Shown here piece by piece: positions 1-9,090 of a stretch of DNA of 64,000 nt. The DNA is from Bacteroidota bacterium (GTDB lineage: Bacteria; Bacteroidota; Bacteroidia; Bacteroidales; FEN-979): assembly GCA_026391735.1 (NCBI GenBank), contig JAPLDL010000022.1, forward strand, positions 124,001 through 188,000, given 5' to 3'. The translations under genes were made by a program, and so were the position numbers. The number at the start of each line of letters is the position of its first letter. Within the stretch, counting starts at the first letter, position 1. Below the pieces are notes generated by a model. That model was not told the origin of the DNA and searched no databases. It was given only the letters and a program-made list of their open reading frames with translations.

Positions 1-72
1 ATAACGGGATAACTGGATAAAGGATACGGGATTTTTAAACAGGTAACAATAATTTGTTATCCGGCGGATAAC
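1..72. repeat. 8-bp tandem repeat tail and hairpin upstream of gcvH
   Basis: Positions 6-29 are imperfect octads of the form GGGATAAC / TGGATAAA / GGATACGG, probably the end of an array that continues off the left edge. Positions 56-72 form an inverted repeat with 8-bp arms (GTTATCCG / CGGATAAC) around one base. The same octad family recurs at 9888-9959 and, in the opposite orientation, at 63068-63163. Confidence 0.75.
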
Positions 73-119
73 GGATGGAAGAAAAATTGTAATTTTGAAA
101 AAACTTAAAATTGAATATT

Positions 120-500
120 ATGAACGTTCCTGCTAATTTAAAGTACACAAAGGACCATGAATGGCTGAAAATTGATGGAGAACATGCATATGTTGGCATT
201 ACCGATTTTGCCCAGCATGAACTCGGAGATATCGTGTTTGTAGAAGTTGAAACGGTTGGCGAGATACTTGAAAAACATGAAGCTTTCGGTACTATTGAAG
301 CCGTAAAAACGGTGTCTGATATGTATATGCCTGTTGGCGGAGAAGTTCTTGAATTCAATGAAGCTCTTACTACCAATCCGGAGGTTATAAACAAAGATCC
401 TTACACAGAAGGCTGGGTTGTTAAGATAAAAATCACCAATGACACAGAACTCGGTGAGTTACTAAGCCCGGCGCAATACGAGGCTCAGCTTCAGGGTTAA
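120..500 (+). CDS. gcvH: Glycine cleavage system H protein
   Basis: GcvH carries the lipoyl arm that shuttles the aminomethyl group of glycine between the P, T and L proteins of the cytoplasmic glycine cleavage complex. The 126-residue product has the usual family length and the lipoylation segment EAVKTVSDM with the acceptor lysine at about residue 63, followed by a GG pair. The frame also opens with a TTG at 111, but the ATG at 120 gives the normal N-terminus (MNVPANLKYTKDHEW). The other gcv genes are not in the window. The gene lies 15 bp before a VanZ-like gene, as it often does in Bacteroidota, so the two are probably cotranscribed. Confidence 0.95.
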   Translation: MNVPANLKYTKDHEWLKIDGEHAYVGITDFAQHELGDIVFVEVETVGEILEKHEAFGTIEAVKTVSDMYMPVGGEVLEFNEALTTNPEVINKDPYTEGWVVKIKITNDTELGELLSPAQYEAQLQG

Positions 501-515
501 ACACCTCAGCCTTTC

Positions 516-908
516 GTGATTACTTTCCTTAGAAATAACCGCTGGAGTATCCTCTGGGGTTTGATTATCCTTATTCTTACATTAATGCCCGGGAATGCAA
601 TACCCAGGGTTCCTTTGTGGATTGACCGTTTGCATCCCGATAAGCTGGTCCATCTGTTTATTTTCGCAGTGTTTACTTTTCTGCTGATCAAAGGGTTCGG
701 AAAGAAGGATAATCCCGTCTTCGTCAGAAATTTCCCGATGGTCTGGGCTATTATGATCAGCTTGTTTATAGGTGGGGCAACAGAACTGCTTCAGGGCTGG
801 GTGATTCCGCTGAGAACAGCAGACTGGAAGGATTTTTTTGCGGATACCTTCGGGACGATGGTGGTTGTTGTCGCTTTGTGGGCCCATGAGTTTCTGAGGC
901 AGGAATGA
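516..908 (+). CDS. VanZ-like family membrane protein
   Basis: This 130-residue protein has about four hydrophobic segments and the VanZ-family pattern: a first helix ending in LMPG, a DRLHPDKLVHLFIFA segment opening the second, and a GGATELLQGW motif in the third. The precise role of free-standing VanZ proteins is not settled; in enterococci VanZ gives low-level teicoplanin resistance. The start is a GTG at 516, 15 bp after gcvH. The stop codon TGA (906-908) is the first unit of a 7-bp tandem array that fills the gap to uvrC. Confidence 0.85.
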   Translation: MITFLRNNRWSILWGLIILILTLMPGNAIPRVPLWIDRLHPDKLVHLFIFAVFTFLLIKGFGKKDNPVFVRNFPMVWAIMISLFIGGATELLQGWVIPLRTADWKDFFADTFGTMVVVVALWAHEFLRQE

Positions 909-976
909 GGTCAGATATCAGATATCAGATGTCAGATATCAGATATCCGCAATCCGCCATCTGCCATCCGCCATCA
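906..976. repeat. 7-bp tandem array filling the vanZ-uvrC gap
   Basis: Ten heptads run in register from 906 to 975. Five are of the AGATATC/AGATGTC type (913-947) and the last four are CGCAATC, CGCCATC, TGCCATC and CGCCATC (948-975), which read like the opposite orientation of the same family. The vanZ stop codon lies in the first heptad (906-908) and the uvrC stop codon (974-976) overlaps the last. No other sequence lies between the two convergent genes. Confidence 0.9.
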
Positions 977-2791
977 CTCCTTTTTCTGGAAATATTCCCA
1001 TACCACTTTCCCCTTCGCTTTCCCTATAGTTTCCTGTAAATCCTTCAGCGAGGCCGCACGGATATTTTTCACCGATTTGAATTTCCAGAGCAGCTTCTGG
1101 TTCAGGGTATAACCAATTCCTTCAATCTCCATCAGCTGAGGGGCCATGGCAGCCTTTTCCCTGCGGCGGCGGTGATGGGTAATACCAAAACGGTGGGCTT
1201 CATCGCGAAGCTGCTGGATTATCCTCAGAGTCTCCGACTTCTTATCGAGGTACATGGGAAGAGGATCATTGGGGTAATAGATCTCCTCAAGCTTCTTTGC
1301 AATGCCTATGATCGTGATCTTCCCTTTAAGTCCAAGCTTCTCAAGGCTTCCCAGTGCAGAACTCAGCTGTCCTTTCCCCCCGTCAACCACAATAAGCTGC
1401 GGCAGCGGCTTTTCTTCATCCAGCAAACGCTTGTACCTACGGTATATGATCTCTTCCATGGAGGCAAAGTCATCGGGCCCTTCGACGGTTTTAATATTAA
1501 AATGCCTGTATTCGCTTTTATCGGGCCTGGCATTTTTAAAGCAGACCATAGCCGCTACAGGAAAACTGCCCTGGATATTGGAGTTGTCGAAACACTCAAT
1601 ATGTGCAGGCGGTTCAGTCATCCTGAGGTCCTTCATCATCGTATCCAGTATCCTTTTGCTTTTATGCTCAGGGTCTACCAGATCCTTTTGCTTTTCCTTT
1701 TCAAGCTGGTAATATTTCACATTCCTTTCCGAAAGGTCCAGCAGCTTTCGTTTGTCGCCGATCTTCGGGATCGTAAAAGTAATCCCAGGCATTCCGAACT
1801 CGGGCATAAACGGCAGGATGATCTCCGGTGAATTGCTTTCAAATCTCTGCCGGATATCCGTAATGGCTATGGACAAGAGTTCTTCGGGAGTCTCATCCAG
1901 CTTCTTCTGAAGCTCTATGGTATGAACCTGGATGATTGCCCCGTTCATGACCTTCAGGTAATTAACATAAGCAGTAATACCGTCGGCGATAATAGAGAAG
2001 ACATCTACATCGTTGATGGATGGATTGACTACGGTGGACTTACTCTGGTATTTGTCGAGGAGTTCAAGTTTCTCCTTAACGATATGTGCTTTCTCGAATT
2101 CAAGGTCTGATGCATAATTCAACATCAGTTCCCGGAGCTGGCGCGACACCGAAGATATATTACCCTTTATGATATCTTTTATTGCGGCAATGCTTTGATC
2201 GTAGTTATAAGCAGATTGCCTGCCTTCGCAAGGGCCTTTGCAGTTTCCGAGATGAAATTCCAGGCAAACTCTGAATTTTCCAGAGGCGATATTTTTATCG
2301 GCCAGCTTAAGGTTACAGTTCCGTATGGGATAAAGCTGGCGTGTAAGGTCAAGCAGAGTATGCATCAGCCTAACGTTTGCATACGGTCCGAAATACTGGG
2401 ATCCGTCGCGGATCACGGTGCGGGTGCTGAAAACCCTTGGAAACGGTTCGTTTTTTATACAGATCCAGGGAAATGTCTTGTCATCCTTAAGGGATACATT
2501 ATAATGCGGACGGTATTTCTTGATCAGGTTGTTTTCGAGCAGGAGAGCGTCCTGTTCAGTCGCCACCACGATATATTTGATATCGGCGATCTTACGAACC
2601 AGCATCTGCACCTTGCCGCTGATGGAATTGATCTTAACAAAATAAGAACTTACCCGTTTCTTCAGGTTTTTGGCCTTACCTACATAAATGATCCTGTTCT
2701 TATCATCAAAATACTGGTAAACTCCCGGCTTATCCGGCATGGAACGGATAATGGGTTCAAGTTGGGAAAAATATTTATTCAGTGCACTCAC
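974..2791 (-). CDS. uvrC: Excinuclease ABC subunit C
   Basis: UvrC makes the two incisions on either side of a DNA lesion in nucleotide excision repair. The 605-residue product is full length. An N-terminal GIY-YIG nuclease domain (around residues 16-95, with PGVYQYF and IIYVGKAKNLKKR) makes the 3' cut. A UVR motif near residues 205-240 binds UvrB. A C-terminal RNase H-like nuclease (ECFDNSNIQG, VVDGGKGQLSSA, RDEAHRFGITHHRRRR) makes the 5' cut. A helix-hairpin-helix near the end (IEGIGYTLNQKLL) binds DNA. The start codon is one base from the stop of the DUF1648 gene, so the two are translationally close. The stop codon overlaps a heptad array. Confidence 0.97.
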   Translation of the reverse strand: MSALNKYFSQLEPIIRSMPDKPGVYQYFDDKNRIIYVGKAKNLKKRVSSYFVKINSISGKVQMLVRKIADIKYIVVATEQDALLLENNLIKKYRPHYNVSLKDDKTFPWICIKNEPFPRVFSTRTVIRDGSQYFGPYANVRLMHTLLDLTRQLYPIRNCNLKLADKNIASGKFRVCLEFHLGNCKGPCEGRQSAYNYDQSIAAIKDIIKGNISSVSRQLRELMLNYASDLEFEKAHIVKEKLELLDKYQSKSTVVNPSINDVDVFSIIADGITAYVNYLKVMNGAIIQVHTIELQKKLDETPEELLSIAITDIRQRFESNSPEIILPFMPEFGMPGITFTIPKIGDKRKLLDLSERNVKYYQLEKEKQKDLVDPEHKSKRILDTMMKDLRMTEPPAHIECFDNSNIQGSFPVAAMVCFKNARPDKSEYRHFNIKTVEGPDDFASMEEIIYRRYKRLLDEEKPLPQLIVVDGGKGQLSSALGSLEKLGLKGKITIIGIAKKLEEIYYPNDPLPMYLDKKSETLRIIQQLRDEAHRFGITHHRRRREKAAMAPQLMEIEGIGYTLNQKLLWKFKSVKNIRAASLKDLQETIGKAKGKVVWEYFQKKE

Positions 2792-2792
2792 A

Positions 2793-3323
2793 TTATTTGA
2801 GTCGGTACATCCTGATCACCATGTACAACGTGAAAAGGAAAATAGCGCCAACCGAAACCGGCAGGAACCAAAGACCGAGACCTGCTGCACTTCCCATAGC
2901 CACGGCAATGGATTTCCAGGTAAGATAGAAAAATGTAATTACCAGCAAAAGGTTCAGTATCCTGATGCTCCTGCTCGCATGACGGTACATCCGTTCGGCA
3001 TTCTCAGGTGTAATGTTCACCGGGAAGTTAAAGACGAACGGGAACCTGTTTAAAATGCTGATGCCCGTAAAAATGACCACGGCAATGACAGGGAGCAGCC
3101 ATATCATCCCTTTGCTGCTGTAATCGTCGGGCAGGCCGGAACCGTTAAAATGCGTAGGGATCTGCTGGGGCAAGCCATGGTATTTCCAGGCGGTTACCAC
3201 CACCATAGCTACTACGGTGATAAGGCTGGCAATCTCCAGTAAAAAGTCAAGAGGTTCCTTCTCGGGACGAATCCTGGGACGGTCTGCAGTATTCTGTTTG
3301 CCAAATGATTTTTTCTGAACCAT
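2793..3323 (-). CDS. DUF1648 domain membrane protein
   Basis: The 176-residue protein has about four membrane segments. After a polar N-terminus (about 25 residues) comes a DUF1648-type segment with the signature around IPTHFNGSGLPDDYSSKG, a stretch that ends in a short periplasmic or extracytoplasmic loop in SdpI-like immunity and sensor proteins. No enzyme motif is visible, so the function is unknown. It lies between a Rieske protein and uvrC on the same strand with gaps of 23 bp and 1 bp, suggesting one transcript, although there is no obvious functional link to DNA repair. Confidence 0.75.
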   Translation of the reverse strand: MVQKKSFGKQNTADRPRIRPEKEPLDFLLEIASLITVVAMVVVTAWKYHGLPQQIPTHFNGSGLPDDYSSKGMIWLLPVIAVVIFTGISILNRFPFVFNFPVNITPENAERMYRHASRSIRILNLLLVITFFYLTWKSIAVAMGSAAGLGLWFLPVSVGAIFLFTLYMVIRMYRLK

Positions 3324-3346
3324 GATAGAAAAAAGATGATTTATGT

Positions 3347-3769
3347 TTAACCTGAAACCGTCAGGTTATTTCCACTTCTCGAAACACTGTAACGTTTGAT
3401 TGGATAAGGTGGTGGACCTGCAGTGACGTTCCCGTTCAGATCATAAGTGCCACCATGACAGGGACAAACGAATGTTTGGGAACCTCTTGCATAAGTGACT
3501 GTACACCCCTGATGGGTGCAGGTCTGTGCCACGGCAATGAACCCGTCGAGCATGTCACTGATACGGGCAATGATCACGTTCTGAACATAAACATAGCCAC
3601 CCGATGCGCTTAATGCTGAATATTTGGAGTCGTTAAGGTCGATAGTGAAATTCACATCAGGACCCTGCGGGCCAGTAGTACTTTTTTTACAGCTTTCAAG
3701 GAAACTCCCGCCAACTGCAACTCCTGCAATTGCCAAAGCTGAAAATTTAAAAAAATCTTTCCTGTTCAT
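3347..3769 (-). CDS. Rieske [2Fe-2S] lipoprotein
   Basis: The 140-residue protein carries a complete Rieske cluster-binding site: CTHQGC at residues 84-89 and CPCHGG at 102-107, giving the two Cys and two His ligands and the extra Cys pair typical of the disulfide-bearing class. The N-terminus (MNRKDFFKFS, a hydrophobic stretch, then LESC at residue 27) looks like a lipoprotein signal, so the domain is probably anchored outside the inner membrane. No cytochrome b or dioxygenase partner is adjacent, so the electron partner is unknown. Confidence 0.88.
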   Translation of the reverse strand: MNRKDFFKFSALAIAGVAVGGSFLESCKKSTTGPQGPDVNFTIDLNDSKYSALSASGGYVYVQNVIIARISDMLDGFIAVAQTCTHQGCTVTYARGSQTFVCPCHGGTYDLNGNVTAGPPPYPIKRYSVSRSGNNLTVSG

Positions 3770-3872
3770 GTTCTCCGGTTTAACATATTAAACGGGAATC
3801 GATTCAATTATTGTAGAATATCATCCGCAATCGCCAAAATTAATCAAATCCCATCAATTCTTTATTTTTTCC

Positions 3873-4949
3873 TTACAGCTCCCGGGCAGTCTCAAATTTC
3901 TTTTTCAGGTTCAGGAAATATCTTTCCATGGTATGGTAAGATAGTACCGAAACCATTATGGTCAACGAGAACGACAATAAATACAGCACAATATTCCATG
4001 CCTGATAATTTGTTTTCATGAATGCGGATAGCGTGGTGGCCAGGAACATGATGACTACCCAATGGAACATATAGATCCCGTACGACACTTTCCCGAGGTA
4101 ATCCAGGATCCTGTTGTTGAACGCAAGGTAATGGGTCACCGTAACATTGGCCAGCATAAGTGTAAACAGGAGTCCAAGTATCACATCAGCAAAATAAAGA
4201 GGATGCCATCCGCTGAACCATAACAGGAAAGGGAGGATTACGAAAATGACAGAGAGCCGGCCTTTGTGGAACCATCCGAGAAAGCCGTAGCCTTTCTTCT
4301 GGCACCAGGCGAGGAGTCCGCCCATGGCCAGAAGGTTGAACTTAGTGCCGTAAAAGAAGACATCGATGAACTTCTGGTTCCCGGGACTGGCCCATCCGCC
4401 GAGATCCAGAAAGAACCGAAGAATATGAGGAAGGGCGGTATACCCGATGATGATGATTGCCAGAACGAGGCCCAGGTTCGATCTGAGGTATTTCACCAGG
4501 GAGGGCCAGAAAAGGTAGAACTGCTCTTCGGCACCAATAGACCATATCTGGGGGCTCACCAGCCATCCCTGCCCCAGGGCATGGGCCACATTGGCAAGTA
4601 TCGTAAAGCATAATATCCCTGTGGTCCAGCCTGGTCTGTAACCGTAAACCAGCATGGTAATCAGAAGGATGAAAAAATACAAAGGCCATATCCTGAGGAT
4701 ACGCCGCATATAAAACCTTTTAATGCTGATGTTTCCCGTTTTCTCCTGCTCACCGAGCAGAAGCCGGGTAATGATATATCCGCTGATGACAAAGAACAGG
4801 AGGACGCCATTATGGCCGGCCTGGTCGAAGAAAGGAATTGAAGAGAGATTTGGCAGCCCAAGGTTTGATTTGACAAGTTCGATATGACCAACCAGGACGG
4901 TAAGTGCCGCGATCGCTCTCAGAGAATCTAAACCGTAAACCCGTCCCAT
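3873..4949 (-). CDS. Acyltransferase family 3 membrane protein
   Basis: This 358-residue multi-pass protein has about ten hydrophobic segments and matches the acyltransferase 3 (OafA/NolL) family: an N-terminal YGLDSLRAIAALTVLVGH segment with the catalytic-type His, an FFVISGYIITRLLL segment, and RRILRIWPLYF. Members O-acetylate or O-acylate surface sugars or peptidoglycan at the inner membrane, using acyl donors from the cytoplasm. The substrate cannot be told from sequence. Its start lies inside the end of thiL (22-bp overlap), which suggests translational coupling but not a shared pathway. Confidence 0.88.
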   Translation of the reverse strand: MGRVYGLDSLRAIAALTVLVGHIELVKSNLGLPNLSSIPFFDQAGHNGVLLFFVISGYIITRLLLGEQEKTGNISIKRFYMRRILRIWPLYFFILLITMLVYGYRPGWTTGILCFTILANVAHALGQGWLVSPQIWSIGAEEQFYLFWPSLVKYLRSNLGLVLAIIIIGYTALPHILRFFLDLGGWASPGNQKFIDVFFYGTKFNLLAMGGLLAWCQKKGYGFLGWFHKGRLSVIFVILPFLLWFSGWHPLYFADVILGLLFTLMLANVTVTHYLAFNNRILDYLGKVSYGIYMFHWVVIMFLATTLSAFMKTNYQAWNIVLYLLSFSLTIMVSVLSYHTMERYFLNLKKKFETAREL

Positions 4950-5986
4950 CCCTGAGCTGTAAGTTCGATCTGCTTTCCATCGGCAGTAATCATGGCCTTG
5001 CCTTCCGAAGAGTCGGTCATATGACCGATGACGGTAATGTCTTCTGCATCTTTAATTTTATCATAATCTTTCTGATCGACAGTAAAGAGCAGTTCGTAAT
5101 CTTCACCCCCCGAAAGTGCGGCAACAGAAGGGATGAGCTTGAATTCCATGGCCAGTTCCCGGGTCTGAGTGTTAATAGGGATCTTCTCTTCATAGATCCT
5201 GCAGCCCGTGCCAGATTGTTTGCAAAGGTGCAGGGATTCCGAAGCCAGTCCATCGGAAATATCGATCATTGAGGTAGGCCTGACACCCAGTTTTTCAAGA
5301 GTTTCACGAATGTCGGTCCTGGCTTCAGGTTTCAGCTGACGTCCAATCTGGTAATCGAATCCATCCAATTCGGGCTGCATATCAGGATTGGCTTTAAACA
5401 CAGTCTTTTCTCTCTCAAGTAACAGAAGACCCATATAGGCACTCCCGAGGTCTCCGGTAACACATAACAGGTCGTTGGGTTTTGCCCCGCTGCGGTAGAC
5501 CACATCTTCTTTTTTGGCTTCACCCAGTATGGTAACAGAGATCATTAGTCCTTTGTTGCTGGATGAGGTGTCGCCTCCCACCAGATCCACCTTATAGCGG
5601 TCGCAGGCATGTTTGATGCCTTCGTAAAGTTCTTCCAGGGCTTCAAGCGAGAAACGGCTGGATGCGGCAACCGAGACGGTAAGCTGTTTTGGGATGCCGT
5701 TCATAGCAGCAATGTCGGAAATGTTCACCACGGCCGATTTATAACCAAGGTGCTTCAAAGGGGCGTACATCATGTCGAAATGTACTCCTTCGACCAGCAG
5801 GTCGGTGGAAAGAAGGATCACCTTGTCGCCGGCTTCAATCACTGCCGCATCATCGCCTACTCCTTTGATCGTTTCCTTATGGTAAAGTTTGATACCTGAG
5901 GTAAGCCTGTCGATCAGTCCGAATTCGCCGATTTCCGAAAGCGGGGTGAGTTTGGACAAGGAGTCGTTGTTTTGTTGATCTGACAT
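4928..5986 (-). CDS. thiL: Thiamine-monophosphate kinase
   Basis: ThiL phosphorylates thiamine monophosphate with ATP to make thiamine pyrophosphate, the cofactor also used by Dxs encoded at 15.5 kb. The 352-residue product shows the family's features: GEFGLIDRLT near the N-terminus, the glycine/aspartate ATP-Mg site GVGDDAAVI, a LLSTDLLVEGVHFD stretch, AVVNISDIAAMNG, and DLVGGDTSSS; the C-terminal half contains MIDISDGLASE and the SGGEDYELLF motif. A TAnnTTTG element lies 26 bp upstream of the start (6012-6019, minus strand). Confidence 0.95.
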   Translation of the reverse strand: MSDQQNNDSLSKLTPLSEIGEFGLIDRLTSGIKLYHKETIKGVGDDAAVIEAGDKVILLSTDLLVEGVHFDMMYAPLKHLGYKSAVVNISDIAAMNGIPKQLTVSVAASSRFSLEALEELYEGIKHACDRYKVDLVGGDTSSSNKGLMISVTILGEAKKEDVVYRSGAKPNDLLCVTGDLGSAYMGLLLLEREKTVFKANPDMQPELDGFDYQIGRQLKPEARTDIRETLEKLGVRPTSMIDISDGLASESLHLCKQSGTGCRIYEEKIPINTQTRELAMEFKLIPSVAALSGGEDYELLFTVDQKDYDKIKDAEDITVIGHMTDSSEGKAMITADGKQIELTAQGWDGFTV

Positions 5987-6011
5987 AGGGGCAGTGTTTA
6001 CTGGTGAGATG

Positions 6012-6019
6012 CAAAATTA
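6012..6019 (-). promoter_or_regulatory. Promoter -7 element for thiL
   Basis: Read on the minus strand this is TAATTTTG, an exact match to the Bacteroidota TAnnTTTG -7 element, placed 26 bp upstream of the thiL start. No clear -33 TTTG was identified. Confidence 0.5.
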
Positions 6020-6075
6020 CGAAAAAGCGAAGCACGATGCATCAGCTGCAGCGACCTTGCGTATATATGGCGACA

Positions 6076-7296
6076 TCACGGTTTCACAAGCAGTGATGAT
6101 TCCTTTAGCTTTACCGCGATAAGGCAGGATATCAACAACAAGCCAGTAAGGATGAGCAGCGAGCTAGTCATGGATCCTGTACCGGCCAATTTAAAGGCAT
6201 CCATTCCGAAGATAAAGATGATCCCTGAGATCTGTCCCATGAGAAGCAGCAAACCGTTTGAAGTCCCCTCAGGGGCAGGATATGCGATTTCGGCTCCATA
6301 CTGGAACCCAACAGGGCCGGCGCTAAGAAGGAAAAACCCTATGACAAAGGACGAGAACAGAAGCAGGGCATAAGTCGTGGCAAAAGTAATCCCAAGGAGC
6401 CCGAGGCAGGAGGCAGATAATGCCAGGATGATAAACGGGACTCTTCTTCTGTAATGATCAGAAAACCATGAAATTACTACCGCTCCTGCCAGGCCCCCGA
6501 AGATCATCAGTCCACCTGCTATTCCGGCCTGGGTAATTGTGAATCCTCTGGGTCTTACTATTTCTTCGATCCAGGTGGCTACGGCATTAAACACTCCAAG
6601 ACCGAAAAAGAAAATGATCAGTAATAGTATATAATTCTTATTCCTTAGCATGTTTTTAAGTCCGTCAAACACCAGGGAACGTTCTTCCTGTCCTGGCCGG
6701 CAGGCTGGTGTGGGAGGCCGTTCCCTGGCGAGCAGCAGGAATAATATTGCTGCTGCTATGGAAACGATCCCGTAATTGATCAGCATGCCATGCATACCCG
6801 AATGAATCACAAGATGAGGGGTAAGAGCCATCCCGATGACAATACCGAGGTACATAGCCAGGGACCCCAATCCGGATGCCATTGCACGCTCCCTGATGGG
6901 GAACCAACGAGCAGCGATAGTCGTCATGGCATTTAACAGGAAAGGTTGCCCTATGGCAATCCCGGTCTGTGCAATAAATACCCATGTGAAATTATCGGCC
7001 ATCATGCCGCGGATCAATCCGAAGACCCCTGTAAATACAGCTCCGGTTCCTACCGCAATCCTGATCCCGTATGTGTCGATGACCCAGGAAGCCGGTATGG
7101 AAACAATAATGTAAACCACCATGAAGACCATAGATAAAAGCCCTATCCATAGATCAGAAACCATATAAAACTTTGCTGCGCTGCCGGTGATCGGTGCGAA
7201 CGTGATCCAAAGTAACTGGTTTACTGCCACCACGCACATAAATAATACCAGCATGACCCAGCGGTACCTGTAAATCAGGAAGTCTTCGGTAACCAT
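6076..7296 (-). CDS. MFS transporter, FLVCR-like
   Basis: This 406-residue protein has twelve predicted membrane helices and belongs to the major facilitator superfamily. The first helix (NQLLWITFAPITGSAAKFY) and the following WIGLLSMVFM and PASWVIDTYGIR segments resemble the FLVCR-type group, whose animal members move heme or choline; that similarity does not establish the substrate here. A loop of about 20 polar residues near the middle (ARERPPTPACRPGQEERS) separates the two six-helix halves. The gene is divergent from sufB, and the shared upstream region contains a large 7-bp repeat array. Confidence 0.85.
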   Translation of the reverse strand: MVTEDFLIYRYRWVMLVLFMCVVAVNQLLWITFAPITGSAAKFYMVSDLWIGLLSMVFMVVYIIVSIPASWVIDTYGIRIAVGTGAVFTGVFGLIRGMMADNFTWVFIAQTGIAIGQPFLLNAMTTIAARWFPIRERAMASGLGSLAMYLGIVIGMALTPHLVIHSGMHGMLINYGIVSIAAAILFLLLARERPPTPACRPGQEERSLVFDGLKNMLRNKNYILLLIIFFFGLGVFNAVATWIEEIVRPRGFTITQAGIAGGLMIFGGLAGAVVISWFSDHYRRRVPFIILALSASCLGLLGITFATTYALLLFSSFVIGFFLLSAGPVGFQYGAEIAYPAPEGTSNGLLLLMGQISGIIFIFGMDAFKLAGTGSMTSSLLILTGLLLISCLIAVKLKESSLLVKP

Positions 7297-7335
7297 ATGA
7301 TTTGAATTTTCAGGTAAATATACAGAATGGAATGA

Positions 7336-7518
7336 GATGCAGGATAAGGGAAGCAGGGAGCAGGGAGCAGGGAGCAGGGAGCAGGAAGCGGGAAGCAGGA
7401 AGCGGGAAGCGGGAAGCAGGAAGCGGGAAGCGGGAAGCAGGATGCAGGATAAAAGTCACTGTATAAGTCATATCCTGCATCCCGTATCCTGTATCCGGCA
7501 TCCTGTATCCGGCATCCG
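7336..7518. repeat. 7-bp tandem array with opposed arms between MFS gene and sufB
   Basis: Seventeen consecutive heptads run from 7336 to 7454 (GATGCAG, GATAAGG, GGAGCAG, GAAGCGG, GAAGCAG and so on). A 16-bp spacer follows, then seven heptads in the opposite orientation (TATCCTG, CATCCCG, TATCCGG, CATCCTG) from 7471 to 7518. The junction is a perfect 12-bp inverted repeat, GGATGCAGGATA at 7440-7451 against 7471-7482. The array takes up most of the 328-bp divergent intergenic region, leaving only about 100 bp for the sufB promoter. Confidence 0.92.
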
Positions 7519-7573
7519 TTTTTTCCCTACTTTTGTTTCAGATCCCTGGTTTGAGAAAATTTTCGTTTCCAAA

Positions 7574-7591
7574 TAGGTACTTGAATACCTA
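7574..7591. promoter_or_regulatory. Palindrome in the sufB promoter, candidate operator
   Basis: TAGGTA-CTTGAA-TACCTA is an inverted repeat with 6-bp arms around a 6-bp centre that is itself nearly symmetric. It lies just upstream of the -7 element at 7599-7606, where a bound repressor would block RNA polymerase. An Rrf2/IscR-like or other Fe-S-responsive regulator is a guess; none is encoded in the window. Confidence 0.4.
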
Positions 7592-7598
7592 AATGATT

Positions 7599-7606
7599 TA
7601 TCTTTG
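7599..7606 (+). promoter_or_regulatory. Promoter -7 element for the suf operon
   Basis: TATCTTTG matches the TAnnTTTG -7 consensus of Bacteroidota. A TTG at 7581-7583 could be part of a weak -33 element, though the 15-bp spacing is short. Transcription would start near 7611, so the in-frame TTG at 7604 cannot be the start codon and the ATG at 7625 is preferred over the one at 7616. Confidence 0.6.
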
Positions 7607-7624
7607 CAGGGACAAATGGTCATT

Positions 7625-9073
7625 ATGGAATCCGATCCAAACAATATTATCAAGGAGGTCACTCAAAGCGACTACAAATACGGTTTTGTGACCGATATAG
7701 AGACTGAATATGCTCCCATTGGATTGAGCGAGGATACGGTTCGCTACATTTCCTTAAAGAAGAACGAACCTGAATTCATGCTTGAGTACCGTTTGAAAGC
7801 GTTCAGGCACTGGTTAACAATGAAACTGCCCAAATGGGCTCATCTTGATATTCCTCCGATTGATTTCCAGGACATTTATTTCTACGCTGCTCCTAAGAAA
7901 AAGAAACAATACGAGAGCCTTGACCAGGTGGATCCCGAGTTACTGTCAACCTTCGATAAACTAGGTATCTCACTGGAAGAACAGAAAAAACTGGCCGGTG
8001 TAGCCGTGGATGCAGTTATTGACAGTGTTTCAGTTAAAACAACTTTTTCGGAAACCCTGTCAAAATACGGCATCATCTTTTGCTCGATGAGTGAGGCTAT
8101 ACAGAATCACCCCGACCTGGTTAAGCAATACCTGGGTTCGGTAGTGCCATATACCGATAATTATTATGCTTCTCTGAATTCGGCTGTTTTCAGCGACGGC
8201 TCGTTTTGTTATATCCCAAAAGGTGTGCGTTGCCCGGTTGAACTGTCCACTTATTTCAGGATCAATGCCGCGAATACCGGACAATTTGAACGTACCCTGA
8301 TCGTTGCCGACGAGGGCGCTTATGTTAGTTATATGGAAGGCTGCACGGCACCCCAGCGGGATGAGAACCAGCTTCACGCCGCGGTTGTTGAGATCGTGGC
8401 GATGAAAGATGCAAGCGTTAAATATTCCACGGTCCAGAACTGGTACCCGGGCGATAAAAGCGGGAAAGGCGGCATTTACAATTTTGTCACCAAGCGCGGG
8501 ATCTGTAAAGGAAGCAATTCCAAGATATCCTGGACCCAGGTTGAGACCGGATCGGCTATCACATGGAAATACCCTTCCTGCATACTTCTTGGCGATAACA
8601 GCGTAGGGGAGTTTTATTCTGTTGCAGTAACAAACAACCACCAGCAGGCGGATACCGGGACCAAGATGCTGCACCTTGGTAAGAATACGAAAAGCACAAT
8701 CATTTCCAAAGGGATATCCGCAGGGAAAAGCAACAATTCATACCGCGGTTTGGTAAGGATCTCCAAAAATGCTGTGAATTCGAGGAATTACAGCCAGTGT
8801 GATTCATTACTTCTGGGTTCAACCTGCGGGGCGCATACCTGGCCGTATATCCAGGTTGAAAATAAATCGAGTATCGTTGAGCATGAGGCCACAACTTCGA
8901 AGATCAGCGAAGACCAGTTGTTTTACTGCCAGCAGAGGGGGATGAATGCCGAAAGTGCGATCGGATTGATCGTAAACGGTTATGCAAAGGAAGTGCTTAA
9001 GCAACTGCCGATGGAGTTTGCGGTTGAGGCTCAGAAGTTGTTATCGATAAGTTTGGAGGGGAGTGTTGGATAG
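7625..9073 (+). CDS. sufB: Fe-S cluster assembly scaffold SufB
   Basis: SufB is the core scaffold subunit of the cytoplasmic SufBCD complex on which sulfur from SufS/SufE and iron are assembled into clusters. From the ATG at 7625 it has 482 residues, the usual length. The family blocks are present, including [19 protein letters not shown], the C-terminal [14 protein letters not shown] with the conserved cysteine, and [21 protein letters not shown]. It is the first gene of sufBCDSE. In-frame starts at 7604 (TTG) and 7616 (ATG) exist, but the promoter element overlaps the first. There is no sufA gene nearby. Confidence 0.96.
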   Translation: MESDPNNIIKEVTQSDYKYGFVTDIETEYAPIGLSEDTVRYISLKKNEPEFMLEYRLKAFRHWLTMKLPKWAHLDIPPIDFQDIYFYAAPKKKKQYESLDQVDPELLSTFDKLGISLEEQKKLAGVAVDAVIDSVSVKTTFSETLSKYGIIFCSMSEAIQNHPDLVKQYLGSVVPYTDNYYASLNSAVFSDGSFCYIPKGVRCPVELSTYFRINAANTGQFERTLIVADEGAYVSYMEGCTAPQRDENQLHAAVVEIVAMKDASVKYSTVQNWYPGDKSGKGGIYNFVTKRGICKGSNSKISWTQVETGSAITWKYPSCILLGDNSVGEFYSVAVTNNHQQADTGTKMLHLGKNTKSTIISKGISAGKSNNSYRGLVRISKNAVNSRNYSQCDSLLLGSTCGAHTWPYIQVENKSSIVEHEATTSKISEDQLFYCQQRGMNAESAIGLIVNGYAKEVLKQLPMEFAVEAQKLLSISLEGSVG

Positions 9074-9090
9074 GGCAGCGCTGTGCGCCA

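Noticed and set aside
2195-2800. Genes on the plus strand inside uvrC and other long antisense frames
   Set aside because: Open frames opposite well-supported genes (also opposite sufB, the C25 protease, thiL and others) have no recognisable domain and are expected shadows of the real gene.
7336-7518. CRISPR array
   Set aside because: The units are 7 bp without unique spacers, unit sequence drifts by single transitions, and no cas genes are in the window.
7616-7624. SufB starting at the ATG at 7616 or the TTG at 7604
   Set aside because: The -7 element at 7599-7606 overlaps or lies too close to these codons; the ATG at 7625 leaves a short leader.
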